Shown here: one piece after another, positions 8,695-18,900 of the stretch
How the letters are laid out: the number at the start of each line of letters is the position of its first letter
Position numbering within the stretch: position 1 is the stretch's first letter
Source of the DNA: Saccharomycodes ludwigii
Lineage: Eukaryota > Ascomycota > Saccharomycetes > Saccharomycodales > Saccharomycodaceae
Assembly: GCF_020623625.1 (NCBI RefSeq)
Contig: NW_025763369.1
Span: forward strand, 1 to 26,468
Length of the DNA stretch: 26,468 nt
Reading direction: 5' to 3'
The notes under the pieces: model-generated
What the model was told of the DNA's origin: nothing
Database searches by the model: none
The model's input: only the letters and a program-made list of their open reading frames with translations
Program-made: the position numbers and the translations under genes

Positions 8695-10129
8695 TGGCAC
8701 TCACACTGGGAGGAATTCAGTTATGCTTTCTAAGGATGAAGTACTCGACAAGTTCAATAATTTGATACTCTCTTTTGATAATAAGTGTATGGACAAGAGT
8801 AACTTCGTTCCTGGTATGAAAATGTTTATATTTAGAATGAAACGTGATGGTTTAGGTTGTTTGCTTGAAAATGATGCTGAATCCGTCCTTGATCCGGAGA
8901 CGTTAAAAATGGCAGGTGAATTTTTTTTGTATTTTAAAAAATATTTTCCAGATGGATTTGATTCAAGCAATAGTTTGCAAATTCTAATTGATATCAATGC
9001 TGGTATTTATGATAAAACCATAACATCAACTGTAAGAGAAATTTTGCAGGAATGGTTCAACTTGTATTATGATGGTAATGTTAGTGCAGCAAACTACATA
9101 ACTAAGGTGAAAAATTTGATAGCTAAAACTAAGAATTACCATTGTGAAATGAGTGAATACGAGATGAAAAGGAGAATTATCGCATCTGTTAATGAGCATT
9201 ATCCCGATTTTAAAAACATTATTTTGTACCAAAACAGTGATAAGTTAAATGTTGACTTCGAAAAAATCTATGAAGTTATCATAAATTTATATGAAGAAAA
9301 AGAATGGAAACCAATCAAGGCAAAATTGGTACCGGGTATTAAACAGTACAAAGAATTTAAGTTTGAATATGGGGGTACCAAGTACATGCTCGTCAATAAA
9401 CGAACAATCAGTGATGAAGAAATCCAAATGAACTCATTAACCGATTCGACTACGTTAAAACAACAAGTTTTGAAAGATGAAAATTTTAAAAATTTTGCTG
9501 TTGATGTTTTGAAGTTTGTCACAGTTTCTACCTCCTCTAGAGCCAAAAATGAATTTGTTGAGACTTTTTCAAAAACTCTTGACAATATCCATCAGCTATC
9601 AAGATTTATTTATGAACATAAAGACAAGAAAACTGTTGCTGTTTCTTTTGAAGAATCCAAATTACGTCACTATCTTTCTGAATGGAAATTAGATTTATTA
9701 AGAAGCCATAAAAATAAGGATGGTTATGTTCAAATCGGCTATGATCAACTGATTGCTCTTTTGCGTGCTACAGTTAAGTCTGTTAGTAAACAACGTCAAC
9801 AGAAAGAAGAGGCCGCTCGTAAGTTAATGGAAGAAACTATTTCAGCTGCTGTTACAGAACATGAACAATTGGTTTCAGATCTTGCTCCTTTTCATACTAT
9901 TCTACAATTGAATGGATCTTACCTCAAACAATCTAGCGTCATTCAAGCTAAAGCGAAAGACGAATGGCTCAAGCAACCTAGAGATGCGAGAAAAGAAGGG
10001 TTTGATGCGTGGGCTCAGGCATGGTGGTGTGAAAATAAAGCAGATGCTATTATGATCGAGTTCGACAAATTAGCTAAAGATTCGACATTAGGTGCGTTTC
10101 TTGCAAAACAAAATGCGTTTCAAGAGTAA
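8636..10129 (+). CDS. Gag-like protein of LTR element (497 aa), no pol
   Basis: This is a single frame of 497 codons starting in the left LTR. The first 20 residues (Ser/Asn-rich, MSHPYNSNNN...) are LTR-encoded, as in Ty1 Gag. The body is helical in character and rich in Lys, Glu and Leu. Residues ~40-230 resemble a retrotransposon capsid region in layout, though no signature motif allows a firm assignment. Residues ~380-400 are a charged, likely coiled segment (KQRQQKEEAARKLMEE). No CCHC zinc knuckle and no protease motif are present. An AATAAA lies about 60 bp after the stop, followed by A-rich DNA. Its family placement rests mainly on the LTR-embedded start. It may be a plain relic. Retention of a frame this long without pol could instead reflect co-option, which is inference. 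Treated here as part of a fossil element. Confidence 0.75.
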   Translation: MSHPYNSNNNNTSDQVSSEHGTHTGRNSVMLSKDEVLDKFNNLILSFDNKCMDKSNFVPGMKMFIFRMKRDGLGCLLENDAESVLDPETLKMAGEFFLYFKKYFPDGFDSSNSLQILIDINAGIYDKTITSTVREILQEWFNLYYDGNVSAANYITKVKNLIAKTKNYHCEMSEYEMKRRIIASVNEHYPDFKNIILYQNSDKLNVDFEKIYEVIINLYEEKEWKPIKAKLVPGIKQYKEFKFEYGGTKYMLVNKRTISDEEIQMNSLTDSTTLKQQVLKDENFKNFAVDVLKFVTVSTSSRAKNEFVETFSKTLDNIHQLSRFIYEHKDKKTVAVSFEESKLRHYLSEWKLDLLRSHKNKDGYVQIGYDQLIALLRATVKSVSKQRQQKEEAARKLMEETISAAVTEHEQLVSDLAPFHTILQLNGSYLKQSSVIQAKAKDEWLKQPRDARKEGFDAWAQAWWCENKADAIMIEFDKLAKDSTLGAFLAKQNAFQE

Positions 10130-10268
10130 CCATCTATTGTGGTTTTTTAAATATAAACCAGCAATTGCTTGTTATGGTTGTAGTTTCAATAAAGAAAAGA
10201 AAAAAAATATAAAAAAAAAAAAATATAAAAAATTAAAAATAATACAAAAAAAAAATAAAACATACTCC
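10130..10268. other. A-rich spacer between gag-like ORF and right LTR
   Basis: AATAAA at about 10188 is followed by some 70 bp that are almost all A with scattered T, ending just before the LTR. It resembles a 3' UTR plus A-tail-like sequence. No polypurine tract of the usual GGGTGG type is seen. Confidence 0.45.
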
Positions 10269-10659
10269 TGTTGGAACCATATTTCAATAGGGAATTTAAT
10301 TAAGCAACTAAGTTTTTCAGGCACGCTTCATGTTGTGAGGCGCATTTCTAGGAGGCACAGTCAAGTTTGGTGGAGCATTTCAGGATTTAAGATGGCAATA
10401 AAAAGAGAGCGAACGCTAAATTTGAACATCTAATTTTTGATATGTAAATTAAGGTTAAGAAGAAAATGAAAAAAAAATATTTCTCATATAATTATGTAGC
10501 TATAAATAAGAGAAGAGATTACTCAGCAAAAATACTATAATCAAGTATATAAATTTACTAAACACACAGATTTATAGTTGATATACAAAGATTGTCCCAT
10601 CCCTATAATTCCAATAATAATAATAATAATAACACTTCAGATCCGGTTTCATCTGAATA
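10269..10659 (+). mobile_element. Older, diverged LTR (about 391 bp)
   Basis: It begins TGTTGGAACCATATTTC and can be followed to CATCTGAATA. It aligns to the other two LTRs over its whole length, but with many more differences and with internal length changes, so it is an older copy. Its flanks (ACTCC on the left, CAAAT on the right) do not match each other. The remnant of the family's gag start is recognisable at its 3' end. Confidence 0.85.
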
Positions 10660-11063
10660 CAAATATTTGTTATTTTTGACTTCAAGAAATTATTGGATTG
10701 TACGAGTATAGAAATCAATACGTATCTAAAAACCATCATATATAAAAACACTATTAAGTACCTATATGATAGTAAAAAAAAAAATGAAAGATTGAGTTTT
10801 TATAAATTCTAGATTAAAATATGTTTATGTAAATATGGTAGTTATTAGTTTTGTGCTGGTTTGATTTATACAAGCACAATGTTAAAATCTTATAACTGAA
10901 AATAAATAAACAAATTTACTCATTTTATACGATTTGTTATTAAAAAAGTGAAGCCCTAAAACGTAAAAGTCAAAAAAAAACAGAGTCAAACAATTAGAGG
11001 CTAAGGTGTAGGATCAAAAAAAGTAATATCTATAAATTAGGGTCAAACATTTAAAGCCCTAAA

Positions 11064-11152
11064 AAAATAAAATCCAAAAAATTTAATTCAAAAAATAAAA
11101 TCCAAAAAATATAATCCAAAACATATAATCCAAAACATATAATCCAAAACAT
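11064..11152. repeat. Short tandem repeat, 14-bp unit (ATAATCCAAAACAT) and ~17-bp variants
   Basis: Three exact 14-bp copies occupy 11111-11152. They are preceded by looser AAATAAAATCCAAAA variants from about 11064. Confidence 0.9.
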
Positions 11153-11313
11153 AAAGCCCTAAAAAAAACATCAGAAAAGTGAAATCATGCAGTCCGAAAA
11201 TAGCATATATCCCGATATGCCATTCAAAGCTTAACCCGAGTCTCATTCTTATCTTATCTCAAAAAAAAAAAATAAAATCTAATCTTTCATTCAATCTTTT
11301 CCATCCCCACTTT

Positions 11314-11337
11314 CAACAACAACAACAACAACAACAA
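11314..11337. repeat. (CAA)8 microsatellite
   Basis: There are eight uninterrupted CAA triplets. The surrounding DNA shows no coding frame to which a poly-Gln or poly-Asn run would belong. Confidence 0.95.
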
Positions 11338-11760
11338 CCAAGATAAACTACAATAACTCTGTTAAACAACTTTTAACTTTTATACAATCCTATATTCTGT
11401 ATGTCCTGAGTATCTAAATTACTATTCCAATTTAATATTAAATCAGAATAACACAAATCTATATACACTTTGCCATGTCTATACAACCTTATCGATAAAC
11501 AATTTACTCCTTTTTTTTTATTTTTATCAATAGCACGTGATTGACAACGTAACTACTTTTTTTTTATTTTTTTTTTTTGGTTGCATAAACGCATCTTCCA
11601 TTTCGAGTTGCTACTACCACTACTACTACAAAAAAAGAAACAGTATCAATCATTTGAACAGAAAAAAAAAAAAAAACAACCCTTTACACAATTACTTTAA
11701 TTCATACACACATACTTTTTATATCGAATAACCTATACAAAAAAAAAAAATATACAAAGT

Positions 11761-14700
11761 GCCTGTGCAACAAATTCCAAATTCTTTGATGGAGATTTAT
11801 GGCGGTCTGCCAATTTTGTGAACATATAGTTGATCTGAGTGTTCTGTATTTTGTGAGCGTATGCATATTAAATCCATTTCAATCCTCAATATCACACACC
11901 AAATTTACTTCCAGCATCAGAATGTAGAAATATAAATTGATAATACAAGCAGTTAACCAATGGAAATTTTCACAAGTTTTTTAATGGAATTTACGTTTCT
12001 AGCTTGTGTTTAGATTAATACAAAGAAAATTATATTACTCATGCTACAGGAGTAATACTATACTTGTATCTAGGTTTGTGTTATATATCCAAGTCTCTTT
12101 AGGGGGAAAAAAGTTATTTGTCCATGGCTTTGGCATAACAGTAATTGTGCTCAAAATAATAAAATTAACTGCATTTGAACAGTCTGAAAAGTGTTCTACC
12201 GAAATATCAAATAAACTGGGCTATACACTTAAGTGCTGTGTATATTATTACAAAATATGTTGTTTTTTTTTACGGAATATAGAGCTTTTTTTTAATACAT
12301 TGTCTCAAAGTCTTTTATTAGCCCACTGAACAATCATATAAATATTTCCATATTATTATATTGTTTTTGGATCACTAATATGTCCCAATCTCAAGTATTT
12401 ACTCTACAGGTTCGGATAGTTTTCAAGTTGGTAAAAATGTTACCAAGCAAGATTTACATTTCACCCAAGAATTTGTTATCCAAGAGCGTAAAATAGATTG
12501 TACACTACACATTATTGGTCTACGCTTTGTTAGATCTTATTTAACACCTAAAGTTTTATTTTTTACTTGTCTGTTCAAACCATCACAAAAGAGATTATTC
12601 TTATAGCATCAACAAATAAGTGGTAACTTATGTCTCCTCGTATGAAGGCAATTGTTCACAAACTATTCTATATAGCACGTATTTCTTTTGTTGTTTCCTT
12701 ATTTCAGATGTTATGATGTTATAATAAAATATCTTACAGTTTGAAACACAGAAATGTGAATGTTATGATTGGCCAAAAGCTATGATAGTTGAATGATCTA
12801 TTATTTCTGATTTGTACTTGTATTAATGATGATGTGTTTCGTAAAGAGATATGAAACAAAACTCTCTCTCTTTTCATGTGATAAGTTCTCAAAAACAATC
12901 TCTAAATCTGTATTGTTATCTCCAGTAACAATTTAAAAGTTGTGACAATGGCCCTGTCTAGCTTATAAAGCATGTGTGTGTAAAAATTACAGGAAATACT
13001 AAAAAAGATACGTCAAAGTTCCTGTTTTACCAACAAATATAAAATGTTACTACACTTGATCTGTTTACAAAAATCATCTACCTTGATCTCAGTTCAAAAT
13101 GTCATTAAAAACTAGAACCAAGTAGTAGTCAAGTGTCTTGCTGATTTGGACTGATTGCTGCTATTCCACGAAAATACATTTAAGATATTGATCAATAGCA
13201 ATAATAATCGTGCTCCAAATACAATCTTCTTTTATTTTCCTGTAAATATTATTCACAAAATAATGTACGTGGTGAAAAAAGAAAATGAAGGGAATTGGTA
13301 TCACAAATACACATCCCAGTTTTGTATAAGTTTTTCGACAACCGCTATGTAACAAGATCACTACTGCATTTCCACAATTGGATGATCTCATTAATTTCAA
13401 ATGATTGAATTGGTAACATATAGAACAAAATAGACTGTAATTATTAATTAAGATTCAGTACTGTGAAGTGCCTAAAAATGTAACAAAATATATGTTTCAT
13501 TATATTATTTGCAATGCCCTTGCTTTTAGTCAAAATAAATATCCTTCTCTTTCTAATAGTAAGCCATTTCTTACCAACTCATGTTAGTCACACAATAAAT
13601 CACAAATAAACTAGTTACTTACTCAGTTGTCCATTTAAACATATCTCCCAATATATTGATACAATATTCCATAGTAATACTTGTGTTACTCCTGTAATTA
13701 GGGGGGGAAAAAAAAAAGAAGCTCATTTCAAACTAAATCAGAATTTCAAATTCCATACTAATCATATAATGTCATTTTGTAATAAACCTTTTTTTGATGA
13801 ATATAATATATAAATCGACATGCACATTTAGATTTTATGTATGCAACAGCTGGTCTTCATAAATATCACTGAATCTTTGAATACTCTTAAATATAGTAAT
13901 GTTTGGTATACACTCAGTAGATATAAACCGAGTATGTGTGTTGTAAGTTCTAGATCTAGTAGGATATTAGAATAAAAAGAAAAGCCTTATTACTAACCCA
14001 CTTTTTTAAAATAATAATTAGAAACGAAGTTATAAGTGGTAATACCAATGCTTTACATGTCCACAGTGTTGGAATAAAAAATTAAATATAATAAAAGTAT
14101 TCAGGTGTCAGATCGCACAGTATAACCTTATTTGTTATTTGATTGATTTGTGAATTGATACTTCAATAAATAGGCACTTTTTGTGTTTTCAGTGTATCTT
14201 TTGTTTTTAAACTTTTATCATGCTTAATCAGTTATACACCACTTATACTTTAAATGACATGTAAATATTGATGTGTGCTTATTAGTAACAATATGGTCCT
14301 TTACTCCAGTACAGTCATTATGATTCCAACAAACACGCAATGGTTATCCACTAGAATAACAAAATAATAATAAACAGCCCCTTTATAGTGTTGTTTTTCT
14401 TCACTCCAATCAGTATATATCTAGTTGAAGCATTCTTTGAAAGTGTAGATATGATTTCGTATTTTGATAGGTTTTATAAATACTACCTGAATATCTGTTT
14501 TTTGATCAAAAACTTTTCTAATTTCTTGTAAGTTGTTGTAAATTGTGTACAATACTTGTTTTGTTTTGTTTTGTTTTGTTTTGTTATTTCTGATAATCAA
14601 CAAACTGTTTTTTTTTTTAACTTTGTTGGTAATTCACAGCTTAAAAATATTTAGCATTTTTTATGAAAAAAATCTTTTTTTTTTTTGCAGCCAAAGAAAT

Positions 14701-15977
14701 AATTTTTTTTTTTCGTTCGCTCAAAAATATCCTCTAAATTCACAATGTTATTTTATTAATAAAACTTTAATAAATGTTATCTAACATAAAATATAGAAAG
14801 TGAAATTGCATTTGAACACCAGTTATTTCAAGAGTTATGGAGAGTTAGAAATGCACCAAGTTTTCACCCAATATATTTTATAAATTTACCAAAGAAACTA
14901 TGTCATTGTAACTATCAAGACCATAAATAATTTCAAGCATTCAGATAACATATGAAGCAACGAGAACTAAAAACTAAGTAGTTTAATATTACATATTGCA
15001 ATAAGAATAATAGATGTGATAAAACCCAATGAATAAATTTAAGACTAGTTTCCAATAACAAGTTTGTTTTGTTTTATGGATTATGTTACAATTCATTATA
15101 TGTAAAGAATGAAGTTTATTTTTGTCAATTAACACTAAATAGCAGCAAACTTAAAATGAATGAATCACAATATCTCAATTAGACATACACAATGAATCAA
15201 ATACTATTCAATATTGTTTCCAAATTTCTATCTATATTACAAGATCTCGACTTGTATGTTTTTTCTTTTAATATACGCTAAAGTTGATGAAATATAACAA
15301 GTACTCTGTTGACAAGGAATGCATATTGCTGCATATTCACACTTGTCTTTCGATATAAGCTTATAATTATACATTGTGATAAAGCAAGCACTTATATGAA
15401 CTAATTATTAACAAACACTTGAATTATGGAATAATCAAAAAATAGAGCTTGTTAACTAAAGAATAATATATATGAAGGGAAACTTTATCACCAATCATGT
15501 TACAAATAAACATCGATTTTATAGAATCTAAGCAGACTCATAAATTTGTAATTATTGGTTCAAAAAACACAACATAAATTGACCCACTAATTGAGCATTT
15601 ACTCCCAAAAGAATAGATCTATCTTATTCTTCATAGTTTAAGACACTTCTTTTTACTGTTATTATTAAACTTTTGAACTCAGCAATAGAAGAAGAATTAA
15701 AATAAAAAATTATTATGAGAAACAAGAAAGAAAATAATATTCCAATGTTATCAATAAATAATCAGAAAAAAAAAATTTATTAGAAATAAAAACAACTTAC
15801 GGTATGAAAAACTAAGTTGCTTCGATATTATAAAAAGAACGAACTATAAAATAAAATAAAAACACAAAATACGAAATCTGAACAAAATAAATACAAAAAA
15901 ACTGACGAACTTAAAAAAAAAAAATAAACTAAATATATTAGATACTATTCGAAAAAAAAATTTTCACAAGAGTATTC
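11761..15977. other. 4.2-kb gene-free stretch downstream of the flocculin
   Basis: Both strands were read. Open frames are short and of unusual composition, and none gives a recognisable protein. The longest ATG frame (12006-12329, plus, 107 codons) is Cys/Tyr/Phe-rich with no familiar motif. A second open stretch without ATG runs 12379-12603 (75 codons). No tRNA B-box/A-box pair or rRNA was seen. The base composition is more balanced between G and C than in the 1-5150 repeat region. A poly-G run abutting poly-A lies near 13701-13717. Decayed genes or non-coding RNAs cannot be excluded. Confidence 0.45.
14556..14585. repeat. (TTTTG)6 microsatellite
   Basis: G recurs at 14558, 14563, 14568, 14573, 14578 and 14583, with T between. 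Confidence 0.95.
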
Positions 15978-18900
15978 TTAAAATAAATTGAAAAACAAAA
16001 CAAATAAAGTAAAGAACATCTTGAAGGTAGATATTCTGTTTGAAACAGCACCAGCTTGGTAAATAGAAATTAATCCACTAGATGCTGGTTGAGATTGAAT
16101 ACTTTGAACCTCAATAGCAGCTGTGCTAGAAACAGTTTCTGATTGAATAGTGGTGGTAATAACTTTGCCACCAGATGTGGTCTTGGTAATAACATTGTCG
16201 GAATTACCAGAGTTACCATTGGCACTCTTGGTAACAGTGGTATAAACAGAACCAGAAGAAATAGTCTCAACATATTCACTAGCATTGCCTGAAGAACCTG
16301 ATCCATTTTCATTATTATTGTTTGGAACAATAGTAGATGTAGTAACAGATGTGATGGTACTACCTGATGTAGTGTACACACTAGTCTTAGTAACAGTAAC
16401 TGGTGTATTAGCAGTCTCAGAACTACCAGATCCACCGTTGTTGTTGTTGTCATTTGGAACAATAGTAGAGGTGATAGTGGCAGTAATGGTACTACCCGAA
16501 GTAGTGAATACACTAGTCTTGGTAACAGTGACTGGTGTATTACCAGTTTCAGAACTACCAGATCCACCGTTGTTGTTGTTGTTATTTGGAACAATAGTGG
16601 AGGTGATAGTAGCAGTAATGGTACTACCAGATGTAGTGTACACACTAGTCTTAGTAACAGTAACTGGTGTATTGGAAGTCTCAGAACTAACAGAATAAAC
16701 TTCGGAACCGGAATTGTTAGAACCACCATTATTGTTGTTGCTATTGTTTGGAACAGTGGTGGTAGTAGCATCGCATGTGACAATAGTCGAGGTTATAGTT
16801 CTGCCAGATGTAACAATCACAGTAGTTCTTGTAACACTAGAAGGCAATCCAGATGTCTCAGTAGTTGGATTAACTGGAGAAACAGTTTCAGAAGTAGAGG
16901 TAGTACCTGGAATAGTAGTCAATGGAGATGATTTAGAGCTAGTAGTATTGAAATAACCAAATCCTGGTGTTTCAACGTAAATGATAGTGGAAGTGGTAGA
17001 CAATCCATTAGAGCCAGTGGTAGTAAATATAGTAGTTAAATAAGTTGAGGTAAATGAACCAGTCCAAAAAGTATAAGTGGTACTAACGCCATTAAATTCT
17101 GGAGTCTCAACTGTGTAAGTGGTAGAGGTGGTTGGTTTGCCATCAGTACCAGTGGTAGTAAATACAGTAGTGCCAATAGTGGAAGTGTATGTACCGGTCC
17201 ATGGTGTGTAAGTAGTAGTAGTACCTTCAACTTCTGGAGTCTCAACTGTGTAGATAGTGGAGGTAGTTGGAATACCATCTGAACCAACACTGGTGGTAAC
17301 ACTGGTACCAATAGTGGAAGTGTATGTACCAGTCCATGGTGTGTAAGTGGTAGTAGTACCTTCAACTTCTGGAGTCTCAACTGTGTAGATAGTGGAGGTA
17401 GTTGGAATACCATCTGAACCAACACTGGTGGTAACACTGGTACCAATAGTGGAAGTGTATGTACCGGTCCATGGTGTGTAAGTAGTAGTAGTGCCTTCAA
17501 CTTCTGGAGTCTCAACTGTGTAGATAGTAGAGGTGGTTGTAATACCATCTGAACCAACACTGGTGGTAACACTGGTACCAATAGTGGAAGTGTATGTACC
17601 GGTCCATGGTGTGTAAGTGGTAGTAGTACCTTCAACTTCTGGAGTCTCAACTGTGTAGATGGTGGAAGTAGTTGGAATACCATCTGAACCAACACTGGTG
17701 GTAACACTGGTACCAATAGTGGAAGTGTATGTACCGGTCCATGGTGTGTAAGTGGTAGTAGTACCTTCAACTTCTGGAGTCTCAACTGTGTAGATAGTGG
17801 AGGTAGTTGGAATACCATCTGAACCAACACTGGTGGTAACACTGGTACCAATAGTGGAAGTGTATGTACCGGTCCATGGTGTGTAAGTAGTAGTAGTGCC
17901 TTCAACTTCTGGAGTCTCAACTGTGTAGATAGTAGAGGTGGTTGTAATACCATCTGAACCAACACTGGTGGTAACACTGGTACCAATAGTGGAAGTGTAT
18001 GTACCAGTCCATGGTGTGTAAGTGGTAGTAGTACCTTCAACTTCTGGAGTCTCAACTGTGTAGATAGTAGAGGTTGTTGGAATACCATCTGAACCAACAC
18101 TGGTGGTAACACTGGTACCAATAGTGGAAGTGTATGTACCAGTCCATGGTGTGTAAGTGGTAGTAGTACCTTCAACTTCTGGAGTCTCAACTGTGTAGAT
18201 AGTAGAGGTGGTTGTAATACCATCTGAACCAACACTGGTGGTAACACTGGTACCAATAGTGGAAGTGTATGTACCGGTCCATGGTGTGTAAGTAGTAGTA
18301 GTACCTTCAACTTCTGGAGTCTCAACTGTGTAGATAGTGGAGGTAGTTGGAATACCATCTGAACCAACACTGGTGGTAACACTGGTACCAATAGTGGAAG
18401 TGTATGTACCGGTCCATGGTGTGTAAGTGGTAGTAGTACCTTCAACTTCTGGAGTCTCAACTGTGTAGATAGTGGAGGTAGTTGGAATACCATCTGAACC
18501 AACACTGGTGGTAACACTGGTACCAATAGTGGAAGTGTATGTACCGGTCCATGGTGTGTAAGTGGTAGTAGTACCTTCAACTTCTGGAGTCTCAACTGTG
18601 TAGATGGTGGAAGTAGTTGGAATACCATCTGAACCAACACTGGTGGTAACACTGGTACCAATAGTGGAAGTGTATGTACCGGTCCATGGTGTGTAAGTGG
18701 TAGTAGTACCTTCAACTTCTGGAGTCTCAACTGTGTAGATGGTGGAAGTAGTTGGAATACCATCTGATCCAACACTGGTGGTAACACTGGTACCAATAGT
18801 GGAATTGTATGTACCAGTCCATGGTGTGTAAGTGGTAGTAGTACCTTCAACTTCTGGAGTCTCAACTGTGTAGATAGTAGAGGTTGTTGGAATACCATCT

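Larger units (their letters stand above)
8319..10659 (+). mobile_element. Gag-only LTR retrotransposon fossil unit, Ty1/copia-like
   Basis: The unit comprises an LTR (8319-8694), one gag-like frame (8636-10129), an A-rich spacer and a second LTR (10269-10659). No protease, integrase, reverse transcriptase or RNase H is present, and no polypurine tract is seen before the right LTR. The two LTRs differ far more from each other than the left one differs from the solo LTR at 2829, and no matching target duplication brackets the whole. The unit is therefore best read as a mosaic: a young left part joined to an older right LTR, or a non-autonomous derivative. As an element it is incomplete. The gag frame itself looks whole. 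Confidence 0.7.
10660..11760. other. AT-rich intergenic DNA with small repeats
   Basis: No gene is supported. The phrase AAGCCCTAAAA recurs at about 10951, 11053 and 11153, roughly 100 bp apart. The last two bracket the short tandem repeats listed separately. A CACGTGAT box lies at about 11533. The frame at 11537-11731 is low-complexity (Phe and Lys runs from T and A tracts) and is not credited. Confidence 0.4.

Noticed and set aside
12006-12329. 107-codon plus-strand frame rich in Cys, Tyr and Phe
   Set aside because: It has no known motif and an atypical composition with many rare residue runs. It is consistent with a chance frame in AT-rich DNA.
14421-14784. 60-79-codon frames around the TTTTG repeat
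   Set aside because: They are low-complexity frames created by the microsatellite and T tracts.
16285-16956. Plus-strand Val/Leu/Asp/Pro-rich frames opposite the flocculin C-terminal repeats
   Set aside because: These are antisense shadows of Ser/Thr/Asn codons, arising from the repeat composition.
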